A stretch of DNA of 20,151 bases from a virus. Position 1 is the stretch's first letter; every line of letters begins with the position of its first letter. Positions 12,010 to 19,983 of this stretch are shown piece after piece. The stretch lies in IMG/VR virus record IMGVR_UViG_3300047564_006603, positions 1-20,151 of that record; one strand, written 5' to 3'. The notes below the pieces were generated by a model. It saw nothing but the letters and a program-made list of their open reading frames with translations. It was not told the origin of the DNA and did not search any database. The translations under genes and the position numbers were made by a program.

Positions 12010-13194
12010 ATGGGCGGTAAAGCAATACCATCAAACAATAAACAAAAATCTACAGGAGGTACTACAACAGATAGTACGACTGGTAGATTGACACAATCTG
12101 CCGGGTTTACAACAAACACAACCGACACTGGTGGTAGCTTACCAGTTAACTTTGATCAGCTTAAAGCTACAGAAGTTAACGTTGTAAAAGATTACCGTTG
12201 GACTCTTTCGGATGTCAAAGACAGAGACGACATTCCATACATTCGTTTAACAGAACATAGATACAATGAATCTATGCTCAAAAGGCAAGCCTTGTTTTAT
12301 GCTAAAGGAATAACTACAGCAGCAGGTGATGCAGCAACAACTGTTGGTAATATTGCTACAGGCAACGCAGATTCAGGTAGTGTTAGAGCTATCTTAGATG
12401 TATATGATGAAATTTTTCCAGACAATCCAACTGGCTTCTCTTATGTTTTACCTTATTTTTCTAAAAATCAATTCGAACTAACAACCCCTCAATGGCAACA
12501 AGTTGACGGAATTGGTGAAGCTATACAAGGAGGCATGACTGGATTAGGTGGTACGCTCGATAAACTTAAACTACCTGGCGGAGACTTGTTGAAAGGGGCC
12601 GCAGCTGTAACCGAAGCAGTTGGAGCAGCAGCAGAGCTCGGACTCAAAGCTTTGTATCCAGTTGTTGGTATTGTTGATCGTCCTAGAATTTTTACAAACC
12701 ACGCTGAACGATCTGTAACAGTTTCGTTTCCATTATATAACACGGTTACTGCGGGAGAGTGGGCAAAGAACAGAAACTTTTATTATACTTTTGCAAGCCA
12801 AAACTTGTTTGCTAAAAGAAACTTCATTACAGGCTTACCACCAGTTTTTTATAGAGTGTTTGTTCCTGGTCAGTATTTTAGTTTTGCAAGCTGTGTAACA
12901 CAAATCAATATTGAAAATCTTGGCAACATCACAAAAGAAAATTATGGTGGTGGAACAAGCGAATATATTATTCCTGATGCTTATCAAGTGACTATTACAC
13001 TAACTGAAATGCTAATGCCAAGTTTGAATCAATATCAAGCTCTTCAAAACGGAGATGCAAGAAACCGTGTAAGAGTAACAGGAGGCACGTCTATTGGTTC
13101 AGGTACAACAAGCGAATCAGTTGTTGGAACTATAACAAAAGCTGTGGACGCAGGCAAAACGTTGATTAATACCGTAAAGGATGTTTTAAAATAA
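12010..13194 (+). CDS. gp48-like baseplate tail-tube cap protein
   Basis: The 394-residue protein has a disordered Thr/Gly/Ser-rich N terminus (1-45), then a tube-initiator-type core. YVLPYFSKNQFEL lies near 145-157, and an Ala/Gly-rich insert (GLGGTLDKLKLPGGDLLKGA and following, about 180-215) comes before the beta-rich part. That part includes ERSVTVSFPLYNTV, then GLPPVFYRVFVPGQYFSFAS, INIENLGN and PDAYQVTITLTEMLMPS. The last segments correspond to the closing strands of T4 gp48/gp54-type proteins, which sit on the hub and start tube growth. It follows the tape-measure candidate as 48 follows 29 in T4. It is distinct from the tube-family gene at 6527, so the phage likely has both a cap and an initiator/tube protein. 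Confidence 0.65.
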   Translation: MGGKAIPSNNKQKSTGGTTTDSTTGRLTQSAGFTTNTTDTGGSLPVNFDQLKATEVNVVKDYRWTLSDVKDRDDIPYIRLTEHRYNESMLKRQALFYAKGITTAAGDAATTVGNIATGNADSGSVRAILDVYDEIFPDNPTGFSYVLPYFSKNQFELTTPQWQQVDGIGEAIQGGMTGLGGTLDKLKLPGGDLLKGAAAVTEAVGAAAELGLKALYPVVGIVDRPRIFTNHAERSVTVSFPLYNTVTAGEWAKNRNFYYTFASQNLFAKRNFITGLPPVFYRVFVPGQYFSFASCVTQINIENLGNITKENYGGGTSEYIIPDAYQVTITLTEMLMPSLNQYQALQNGDARNRVRVTGGTSIGSGTTSESVVGTITKAVDAGKTLINTVKDVLK

Positions 13195-13195
13195 T

Positions 13196-13543
13196 ATGAG
13201 ACAAAACGATATTAAAGAATTGCCAAAACTTAATTCAGAGAATCTTGAAAACCTCTTTAATGTTTATCAGGAAGAGAATGGTTTATATTATTACAATATA
13301 TTGCAATCAATCATCTTTCCTCAAGATTTACCAAAGGCTTTGTTTACTTCATATATTATTACATACGGAGACACTTGGCCTTTTATTTCATATAAAGTTT
13401 ATGAGTCCCCTAACCTTTGGTGGCTTATTTTGCTTGCAAACAATATTGACAACCCTCTTATCTTGCCAGAACCAGGAAAAGAGCTAAATATTCCTGTTAT
13501 AGAAGTTGTCAGAGAAGTTTTAGCTGAAATTAAAAAGAGATAG
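13196..13543 (+). CDS. gp53-like baseplate wedge protein with LysM-like end
   Basis: The 115-residue protein has the gp53 signature: YGDTWPFISYKVYESPNLWW (57-76) followed by LILLANNIDNP (77-87), matching the 'A-x-x-I/V-Y-G/E-x-P-x-L-Y/W-W-x-x-L-x-N-N-I-x-x-P' pattern of T4 gp53. Its end LPEPGKELNIP resembles the close of a LysM domain. gp53 joins the inner baseplate wedges around the hub. It is shorter than T4 gp53 (196 residues), with only the core present. It starts one base after the previous stop (TAATATG), so it is probably translationally coupled. Confidence 0.75.
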   Translation: MRQNDIKELPKLNSENLENLFNVYQEENGLYYYNILQSIIFPQDLPKALFTSYIITYGDTWPFISYKVYESPNLWWLILLANNIDNPLILPEPGKELNIPVIEVVREVLAEIKKR

Positions 13544-13551
13544 TAAATTAT

Positions 13552-15369
13552 ATGGCTTTAGATTTTAACAGAACAGCTGCTCCAACGATTGATAATTCAA
13601 CAAATTCGTCAGCCCCAACAATTGATATTACTAGTAATAAAAAAATCTCTTTGACGGGAGACACTAGTTCAAGTCAAAAACCAACACCTAGCTACGATTC
13701 ATCAGAATCTTTTGAGCAGAAGTACAATGAGCTGTTTCATAAAGTTCAACTATATTTGGACAACAGTGGTACTTTGAATGGAGGAGATGATAATAGATTT
13801 ACAATCAATCCAGCAGCAGTTTTAAATCTAAACATTAGCGATACAGTAAATGACTGGGTAGTTGACGGTTCAATCCTTTTTATGTACCTGCCAGAAGATT
13901 CAGATATTAGTCTCAAAAAAACAGGACAAACTTCTAAAACAGCTATTGAAGGAGCAAAAGATAACGGTCAAGTTCTCAAAAGTTATCAATTTAGAGGAGA
14001 CGGTTTTGATTTACTTAGAGTAAAGATTGTACCGAAAGCAACAAGTGGAGATGGAACAAATACATTACAAATTGGAGAAGACGATCCTAAATGGGCACTA
14101 AGCTATGTGTTTTCAGTATACGATGTTGAGGATGTAAGCAACGTTCCAGGACTCAATGGTTATCTTTCAACATACATGAAATGTATGAAGCTTTACATTA
14201 GAGATATTAGATACCATCTTTTAAAAACTATCAACCTTGAATACTCCACAACAAATAGCTCTGAGGCAGTTTTTGATCCAAAGTATGATAGTGTTGATGC
14301 AACAAAGCAAACCGGAGGCGTTCTTAAAACCGGTACAGCAATGCTTGATGTACTAAATGAGGCCATATCTAATTCTTCTACTGGCACTATAGATTTTTTA
14401 CAATACGATGATGAAGATTGGGATACAGGATCAACTGAAATTTTTTATACCTCTCCTGCTGAGTACTCAGCATTAGATGACTTTGAATACTTGTATGCTC
14501 ATCATTTATCAGAAAACACACTTGATGGTTCTGATTCTCATGATTTATGTTTATTGCATACAAAAAAAGCAGAAGATATTGGTTATGTTGAACCAATTTG
14601 TTTAACTCCTATCAAGCAACTTTTTGAGAAAGCTGGTAGTGGTTCAACTTCTCCTGGAGAACTTCAAGTTGAACATTTCTTTGTTACGGATCAAACCGAT
14701 TACATTCCTCAAACTGAAGGAGGAGCTGGAGCTATCTATGGATATAAAGCTCCTATTGGTGGAAACAGCAGTACAGTTGACATTAAAACAGCAAAGTATG
14801 GACAAATCTTAGCCTACAGCTTTGTCGATATGTCTGCAGAAATTAACAACACACTGTTTACAACAACCCCAGTGTACTCTGTTAACATCAATGAAAGAAA
14901 GTTTAAGATTGAGTTTGAAGGAAATGAAGTAACAACAGCTCGTAAAGCTATCGCAAATACATATATCAATCAACTTTACAAAGAAGGTTCATCAGACAAG
15001 TTGTTTTTACCAACCATCCATCAAACAAAAGAGAAGGAAAACATATTTCCTGTTTTTTCATTACACGGTGACAACGAATATGTTAGACAAAAAAAGGGTA
15101 TTGGTAACTTGATTTACACAGGTCTTTTCCAGAACGCTTGTATTTGTTTTAAGGTTCTTGGTTTAACAATTAGAGAATCTGGTACGTTCATTGGTGTTGA
15201 TAGAACTGACGGTTCACCAGACAACGACTACAGCAACAAAGTGTTTGGTCAGTATTTTGTAGTTAAAGTAGATCATATTTTTGAAGCTGGAGGGTATACA
15301 AATGTCATTTGGGCGATTAAGTTACATAGATTCAAAGAATCCTCAGTTTCTTTTGGAGACATTTTATGA
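13552..15369 (+). CDS. gp27-like baseplate hub protein
   Basis: The 605-residue protein begins with about 60 residues of Ser/Thr/Pro-rich disordered sequence, then beta-rich domains. NDWVVDGSILFMYLP and QFRGDGFDLLRVKIVPK fit a tube-like hub domain. MLDVLNEAISNSS corresponds to the helix before the gp27 insertion domain, and the end (VFGQYFVVKVDHIFEAGGYT, then NVIWAIKLHRF) fits the closing strands of gp27-type hub proteins. It would form the central hub ring joining tail tube and spike. T4 gp27 is 391 residues, so this version has large insertions (about 250-480). The start of the next gene overlaps its stop by 4 bases (ATGA). The assignment rests on pattern and context. Confidence 0.55.
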   Translation: MALDFNRTAAPTIDNSTNSSAPTIDITSNKKISLTGDTSSSQKPTPSYDSSESFEQKYNELFHKVQLYLDNSGTLNGGDDNRFTINPAAVLNLNISDTVNDWVVDGSILFMYLPEDSDISLKKTGQTSKTAIEGAKDNGQVLKSYQFRGDGFDLLRVKIVPKATSGDGTNTLQIGEDDPKWALSYVFSVYDVEDVSNVPGLNGYLSTYMKCMKLYIRDIRYHLLKTINLEYSTTNSSEAVFDPKYDSVDATKQTGGVLKTGTAMLDVLNEAISNSSTGTIDFLQYDDEDWDTGSTEIFYTSPAEYSALDDFEYLYAHHLSENTLDGSDSHDLCLLHTKKAEDIGYVEPICLTPIKQLFEKAGSGSTSPGELQVEHFFVTDQTDYIPQTEGGAGAIYGYKAPIGGNSSTVDIKTAKYGQILAYSFVDMSAEINNTLFTTTPVYSVNINERKFKIEFEGNEVTTARKAIANTYINQLYKEGSSDKLFLPTIHQTKEKENIFPVFSLHGDNEYVRQKKGIGNLIYTGLFQNACICFKVLGLTIRESGTFIGVDRTDGSPDNDYSNKVFGQYFVVKVDHIFEAGGYTNVIWAIKLHRFKESSVSFGDIL

Positions 15370-15659
15370 ACACTATACCAAAATATCAATTCAAAATTAT
15401 ACCTCAGGATGGAGGTTATGTTGGTTATGCTATGTTGAATGATGAAGTTGTTTTTACAACCCCAGTTTGTAGAGACTCCGTTGTTGCTTCAAGAAGTTTA
15501 ACTAACTTTGTATCAGAAAAAACTAAAACAAATATTCCTCATAGACCTATGAACCCAAGCTTTGCTCCAGTTCCGGCTATGAGAGTTGGTTCTATGACTA
15601 ATCCTTCTCCAGCAAACAACAACGCAGCAGCTCCTAGAAAATGCTGCGGGAGAGGTTAA
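15366..15659 (+). CDS. Small protein with Cys-Cys tail, coupled to the hub gene
   Basis: The 97-residue product begins MNTIPKYQFKIIPQDGGYVG. The first ~55 residues look like a small beta-hairpin domain. The rest is a Pro/Asn/Ala-rich linker ending APRKCCGRG. The ATGA overlap with the hub gene implies translational coupling and matched dosage. The clustered Cys at the end could bind metal, as in spike-tip proteins, or be a lipid or disulfide site; there is no direct evidence. The 3' end overlaps the convergent clamp-loader gene by 26 bases. I recognise no family; a baseplate or spike accessory role is inferred from position. Confidence 0.6.
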   Translation: MNTIPKYQFKIIPQDGGYVGYAMLNDEVVFTTPVCRDSVVASRSLTNFVSEKTKTNIPHRPMNPSFAPVPAMRVGSMTNPSPANNNAAAPRKCCGRG

Positions 15660-16563
15660 TCAGAGTCGTAAAGCAGTTAATCTCTTTATCAACAACAAAG
15701 GCATCCATTTCAAGGCCTTTTGAAATTGCTAGCAAGCAATTAGTTTTATTCTCTTCTTTTATACTCGAACTGAAAATAACCTCAAATATTTCTTTTTGAA
15801 GCTGTCTGTAATCATTGGAGAACTCTTTTTCGTTTTCAATTACATATTTGCGAATGTCAGCCAAACTCTTTTTAGACATTAACATATCAACTATACTTTG
15901 AGCAAACTCCGTTGAGACATCATTTTTAATCTGCAATGTTCCTGTAACAGAAAACTTCTGAGCATCATTAATAATACGTCTAAGGTCTGGCAAATTCTTT
16001 CTTACGTGCTCAAGCAACAATGGCTTTTGTTCTTGAGGAGTTGTAATGTTTTCTTTTTTAAGAATCTCTGCAATCTTTTGAACAACACCCTCAACAGGAG
16101 GTATAAGATTTATAATCTGACAACGAGATTGTACTGGCGGAATTACTTTAAAGAGATAGTTACAAGTCAGAATAAAACGAGTATTAATTGCAAACTCTTC
16201 AATAACATTTCTCAGAGCTTTTTGTCCATCCAAGCTAATATTGTCAGCTTCATCAAGCAATACAACTTTAATCTTTCCATCGAGAGCTTTTGTCTTTGCA
16301 AATCCAACAATCTTACCTCTAACCGCATCAATACCATTTTCATCAGATGCATTGATATACAAGTATTGACAATCAAGAATATCATTTACGATAATCTTTG
16401 CAAGACTTGTCTTTCCGGTTCCTTGAACACCTGCAAATAGTAGATGAGGAATTTCTTTGTTCTTATCAAGAGATTCAAAGAACTGTCTATCGTCTTTTGA
16501 AAGAACAATGTCTTCTAAAGTTTTCGGACGATACTTTTCTATCCAAAGAGAATTAAAGTCCAT
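15634..16563 (-). CDS. Sliding-clamp loader large (ATPase) subunit, T4 gp44 / RFC-small type
   Basis: The 309-residue AAA+ protein begins with the clamp-loader sequence WIEKYRPKTLEDIV (7-20). It has Walker A GVQGTGKT (45-52), Walker B VVLLDEAD (100-107) with the DEAD form, sensor 1 TCN (133-135) and the SRC arginine-finger motif (146-148). It is close in length to T4 gp44 (319 residues). In T4 four gp44 and one gp62 subunit load the clamp gp45 on primer-template DNA; a gp62-like partner is not visible in this window. Its ATG shares one base with the dUTPase stop (TAATG), so the two are coupled. Its 3' end overlaps the convergent gene by 26 bases, with no terminator visible between them. Confidence 0.93.
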   Translation of the reverse strand: MDFNSLWIEKYRPKTLEDIVLSKDDRQFFESLDKNKEIPHLLFAGVQGTGKTSLAKIIVNDILDCQYLYINASDENGIDAVRGKIVGFAKTKALDGKIKVVLLDEADNISLDGQKALRNVIEEFAINTRFILTCNYLFKVIPPVQSRCQIINLIPPVEGVVQKIAEILKKENITTPQEQKPLLLEHVRKNLPDLRRIINDAQKFSVTGTLQIKNDVSTEFAQSIVDMLMSKKSLADIRKYVIENEKEFSNDYRQLQKEIFEVIFSSSIKEENKTNCLLAISKGLEMDAFVVDKEINCFTTLINLSRSIF

Positions 16564-17105
16564 TAGTTTTTACCAGAGCTACCAAATCCACCTTCCCCTC
16601 TTGGGCACTCTACAGGAACAATTTCATCAACAAAAGACAATTGTGCTTTCCAAATCTTTTCAATTTTGATCTGAGCTACTTTATCTCCTTTGAGAAATGT
16701 ATATGGAGTATCTGAGTAGTTCGCAATCTTAATGCCCATATCTCCTCGATAGCCGTTGTCAATTTCTCCACCGTAATGAGAGAGCTGATGTTTAAATCCA
16801 AGACCTGATTTATCTTTGACAACAAAACCAAACCCAGGAGAAATGTAAGCAACCTTCAAACCAACTGGAACTAAAGCAGAACCAACTTTAACTGCATAGC
16901 CTTCTGGATTAAGGGTGTTGAATGATCCAAAAGGTTCTGTAGTACGTGTTGCTGGAACAACTGTATCTTCACAGCAATACAAATCAAAACAATTGTCTCC
17001 ATCAGAATATGCCTTTGTTGGCAATTTAGCATCTGGATGAGTTTTAACGAACTTTACTTCTACTACTGGATCAACGGAATTAAAGGTATAGTTAACTTCA
17101 TTCAT
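16563..17105 (-). CDS. dut: dUTPase (deoxyuridine 5'-triphosphate nucleotidohydrolase)
   Basis: The 180-residue protein has all five trimeric dUTPase motifs: AYSDGDNCFDLY (32-43), KDKSGL (97-102), GEIDNGYRGDMG (113-124, with the catalytic-type Asp), GDKVAQI (140-146) and RGEGGFGSSG (169-178). It hydrolyses dUTP to dUMP, keeping uracil out of phage DNA and feeding dTMP synthesis. It is longer than the usual ~150 residues because of an N-terminal extension and an insert between motifs 1 and 2 (about 48-70). The short gap upstream carries an 8-bp-arm hairpin (17104-17122) that touches the start codon. Family assignment is firm. Confidence 0.95.
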   Translation of the reverse strand: MNEVNYTFNSVDPVVEVKFVKTHPDAKLPTKAYSDGDNCFDLYCCEDTVVPATRTTEPFGSFNTLNPEGYAVKVGSALVPVGLKVAYISPGFGFVVKDKSGLGFKHQLSHYGGEIDNGYRGDMGIKIANYSDTPYTFLKGDKVAQIKIEKIWKAQLSFVDEIVPVECPRGEGGFGSSGKN

Positions 17106-17122
17106 ACTACTAATAGTAGTAT
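17104..17122 (-). promoter_or_regulatory. Hairpin at the dUTPase start codon
   Basis: ATACTACT-AAT-AGTAGTAT is a perfect 8-bp inverted repeat with a 3-base loop. On the minus strand its last two bases are the first two of the dUTPase ATG. Folding would hide the start codon; there is no Shine-Dalgarno sequence. Translational control or an mRNA-processing site is possible. Confidence 0.4.
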
Positions 17123-17125
17123 ATT

Positions 17126-17326
17126 TTATTCTGAAATCAACTGTCTTCCAATAATTCCCGCATAGGGATTGTGATCAGCAGAAGTAGGACCACCGCTAGA
17201 AGAAGCTTCTTTTACTGCTTGATAACCGACTTTAATTGCGTTATCTTGCAACCAAGCAACTAGGCTTCCAACTTTATCTGAAGGAACGATAAATGTCCCG
17301 TGAATTGTATTGATTGTAATTTCCAT
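17126..17326 (-). CDS. Small hypothetical protein upstream of dUTPase
   Basis: From the ATG at 17324-17326 the product is 66 residues, beginning MEITINTIHGTFIVPSDKVG. It has an N-terminal strand pair, then the helix SLVAWLQDNAIKVG and a disordered Ser/Gly-rich tail (SSSGGPTSADHNPYAG). The PSDKVGSLVAWLQ part suggests a compact single domain, but no family is recognised. A TTG start 12 codons upstream is possible but would cross the probable promoter (TACTTTTG at 17341-17348). It is the first gene of the dUTPase/clamp-loader operon. Confidence 0.6.
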   Translation of the reverse strand: MEITINTIHGTFIVPSDKVGSLVAWLQDNAIKVGYQAVKEASSSGGPTSADHNPYAGIIGRQLISE

Positions 17327-17340
17327 ATAATAATATGTAT

Positions 17341-17368
17341 CAAAAGTAGCAGAAAAAACCAACTACTA
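17341..17368 (-). promoter_or_regulatory. Candidate promoter for the dUTPase/clamp-loader operon
   Basis: On the minus strand TACTTTTG (17341-17348) matches TAnnTTTG. A TTA lies about 20 bases upstream in place of the consensus TTG. The start codon follows 14 bases after the -7 element, so the leader would be very short. Confidence 0.35.
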
Positions 17369-17380
17369 TAAGTATAAATT

Positions 17381-17851
17381 GTGGACGAATCTAATTTTAA
17401 CACTTTACTTGACGGTCTTTCATCTTTTGAATTTCCATCAGAAAGTAAGAATTTATCCAAAGCTCACCCAAGCTTAAAAGATGAAGATGTAAATCAATAC
17501 GTACTCGATAAGTCTAAGGCTCTTATTGAGGCAGGTGTTACAGCAGTGCAGGATATGACTCCTTATGTTGTACAAGGTCAAAACCCAGATGAAGTAGCAG
17601 CTTTAGCTGAATTAATGTCTGCAACAACAAAAGCATTAGAAACATTAAATAAGACTAATCTTATAGACAGAAAAGCCAAGAAAGACGAACAACTCAAAAA
17701 GCTTGATATACAAGGCAAGAAAGAGTTAGCTCAACTTCAACCAGGAAACAAAACAACAAACAACATGAACGTTTTGGTAGCATCCAGAGAAGAGATCTTT
17801 AAAAAGCTTTTTGATCAAGAAGCAGAAGTTTTAGAAATACAAAATAAATAA
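17381..17851 (+). CDS. Small terminase subunit candidate (gp16-like)
   Basis: The 156-residue helical protein resembles small terminases of T4-like marine phages. The central part (QYVLDKSKALIEAGVTAVQD, then GQNPDEVAALAELMSATTKA) matches the pair of long helices that forms the oligomeric ring, and KTNLIDRKAKKDEQLKKLDI follows. The end (NNMNVLVASREEIFKKLFDQ) matches the 'N-x-V-F/L-V-x-S-x-x-E-L/I' C-terminal motif seen there. Small terminase recognises DNA and regulates the packaging motor. The start is GTG at 17381-17383; no in-frame ATG is nearby. TATAAATT, near the T4 late-promoter form TATAAATA, lies directly before the start. No large terminase follows in the window, unlike T4. Assignment is by pattern. 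Confidence 0.5.
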   Translation: MDESNFNTLLDGLSSFEFPSESKNLSKAHPSLKDEDVNQYVLDKSKALIEAGVTAVQDMTPYVVQGQNPDEVAALAELMSATTKALETLNKTNLIDRKAKKDEQLKKLDIQGKKELAQLQPGNKTTNNMNVLVASREEIFKKLFDQEAEVLEIQNK

Positions 17852-17856
17852 AGGAT

Positions 17857-19974
17857 ATGGCTTGTAATACAAACATACAAACAATTCAAGGTTCAGAGTG
17901 CATTGGTGATTCGCTAACTAAAATTAACAACAACTTTGATTCACTAGAGACTGTTTTGTGTGATCTAAAAGATCAAGTCGACAACCTAGATATTCCTTCA
18001 GATTACGTGCAATCAATAGAGGCAGGAGATGGAATTTTAGTTGACGGAGAGCCTGGAGAAATAGGCTTTGGAGACGTTCTAGTAGAAGCATATAACTCTA
18101 TTCAGTATGTTAACGCTGAACAAATGAGAGGTGTCTTTACTGTAGACATTCCTGCATATCCTCTAGAAGACGGTTCAACTCAATACTTTTTACAATTCCC
18201 ATATAATACATCAGGCAGTGAGCCAACAGCATCTTTTGAAATGATTTCAATGGGTGAAAAAGTGCCTGTTTTAACACTTTACTGGACTGTAACATCAGTT
18301 GTCAACAATTTTACAGTTTATGGTTTAACGAGTGCTTTGGATGTAAAACCAAAAACCCAAAAATCTAATTTTTATCCAAACAAAGCAATCTATGCAAGTT
18401 GCTTAGATGGAAACATCCTACACGTCGGGGGCTTGTTTACTTCTCTTGGAATTGCAGCTCAAAAGCGTTTTAGATACGGAATGATTGATATTGCTGGTAC
18501 AACAGGAGTAAACGGGCAAGGAGGTGGTAACACATCATCCGGAGGCTTAAGACTTGGACCAATAGGAACTCTATCAGCAGTAAGCCAGAATGGTACCACA
18601 GGAGGAGCGTTTTTAGATTCTATTAACAACACAGGTTTCAACAATGCTGTTCATACTATTAATGTATTCAAAAACAATACATCTAGCTACTTGGCTGTTG
18701 GTGGCATTTATACAAATAAAGGTACTGGATTAGCAGGTGGAAACAGATTTACAATTTTTAATCAAGGCAACTACAACCAAATAAACGGTTATGATTTTAA
18801 CAGCGGAGTTTATTCAAGCCTTTCAGCAGGCAACTTCTTGTATGTATGTGGTGCTTTTACTCAAGGTAAGAGAATGGGTGCTGGTTCTATGATAGCTATG
18901 AAAGGCTTAACGAGAATCAATATGACAACTCTAGAAATTGATGCTGACTTCACAAACAGATTCAATGCAACTGTAACGTTGGGTGGTGGCAAGTATCCAA
19001 TTTATACAATGGCTTTTCATAATGGGTATCTATACGTTGGAGGAAAACATGAAATTAAAGTAGGTAAAAACTATTCTCATAGATTTGCAACGGTACATCT
19101 TACAGATGCGGTTGCAGGTTTACCAGAACCTGGAACAGCTCTTGAAACATGGAAGCCAATCTTCAACGGGGCTGTATGGAAATTGTATGTTGATAAAGGT
19201 CCATCAAATGCTCAAAGTATGTTGTATGCTGGTGGAGATTTTGTAACATATAAAACACCAACCACCACAGCTGTAACTAGAACTAGAGCTGCGGCATTTC
19301 TTCTTTCTACTCCTTCAACTCCATTTCTTCAACCTGCTTGGGATCCTGTTTTTAATAAAACCGTCAACGCTTTTGTTGCTCATGATGACTCAACAACCAG
19401 TCCAATTTATGTTGGTGGTAAGTTTACAACAGTAAACACACAAAAAGGAGCTTATCTTGTTGCGATGACAAAAGGGTTTTCAAACGATTCATATTTAAAT
19501 ACATGGAAACCATCACCTAATGCTGGCTATGCTTGGGCTGATCCAGGTTTAATTAGAATCCCAACAACTAATTCTCTTTCTGGCGTTGTTACTTGCGGTT
19601 CGTTTACAGCTATGGCTGGTAAAAACCGTTGGTATGTTAGTAGAATACCTGGTTTTGCAGAGTCAACGACATTACCGCCTTCAGCAGTCGTTTGGCAGAT
19701 TAATGGAGCTTTAATTGGAAATGGTGGAGATTTATCAGTAGGTGTAGAAAATGTAATAACACTTACTGCTGCACCTGAAGGAGAGCTTTCAGTTAATGCC
19801 ACGCGTTTTGAGCCAATGCAAGTATTTGACGGTTTGCAAAAAGGAGATTTGTGTCGCTTTACGATTAGAAGACCAATAACAGCAGCAAACACATTTGCTC
19901 AAAGAGCTTTTGTTATTGGAGCTTCTATTGATTATTCTCCACGCGAACAATTTGAAGCAGAAGAGGAAGCATAA
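17857..19974 (+). CDS. Beta-propeller tail fibre / adhesin protein
   Basis: The 705-residue protein has an N-terminal module (CIGDSLTKINNNFDSLETVL, residues 16-35) also found in the next protein. A beta-rich region (about 60-165) follows. Then come at least seven repeats centred on a YVGGxFT-like strand (near residues 186, 278, 327, 391, 455, 517 and 576), with linking 'W-x-P...V-x-A-L/F' strands such as AWDPVFNKTVNAF. This is the layout of the delta-60/DUF5122-type beta-propeller, so a seven-bladed propeller is likely. The C-terminal domain (about 595-705) is beta-rich with an acidic end (EQFEAEEEA). Context and structure suggest a virion-surface receptor-binding or fibre protein; the ligand is unknown. 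AAAGGAT before the start is one of the few Shine-Dalgarno-like leaders here. Confidence 0.68.
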   Translation: MACNTNIQTIQGSECIGDSLTKINNNFDSLETVLCDLKDQVDNLDIPSDYVQSIEAGDGILVDGEPGEIGFGDVLVEAYNSIQYVNAEQMRGVFTVDIPAYPLEDGSTQYFLQFPYNTSGSEPTASFEMISMGEKVPVLTLYWTVTSVVNNFTVYGLTSALDVKPKTQKSNFYPNKAIYASCLDGNILHVGGLFTSLGIAAQKRFRYGMIDIAGTTGVNGQGGGNTSSGGLRLGPIGTLSAVSQNGTTGGAFLDSINNTGFNNAVHTINVFKNNTSSYLAVGGIYTNKGTGLAGGNRFTIFNQGNYNQINGYDFNSGVYSSLSAGNFLYVCGAFTQGKRMGAGSMIAMKGLTRINMTTLEIDADFTNRFNATVTLGGGKYPIYTMAFHNGYLYVGGKHEIKVGKNYSHRFATVHLTDAVAGLPEPGTALETWKPIFNGAVWKLYVDKGPSNAQSMLYAGGDFVTYKTPTTTAVTRTRAAAFLLSTPSTPFLQPAWDPVFNKTVNAFVAHDDSTTSPIYVGGKFTTVNTQKGAYLVAMTKGFSNDSYLNTWKPSPNAGYAWADPGLIRIPTTNSLSGVVTCGSFTAMAGKNRWYVSRIPGFAESTTLPPSAVVWQINGALIGNGGDLSVGVENVITLTAAPEGELSVNATRFEPMQVFDGLQKGDLCRFTIRRPITAANTFAQRAFVIGASIDYSPREQFEAEEEA

Positions 19975-19983
19975 TTTCAATAT

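Noticed and set aside
16006-16440. 144-codon plus-strand frame
   Set aside because: It is antisense to the clamp loader, whose Walker and SRC motifs prove the other strand is coding.
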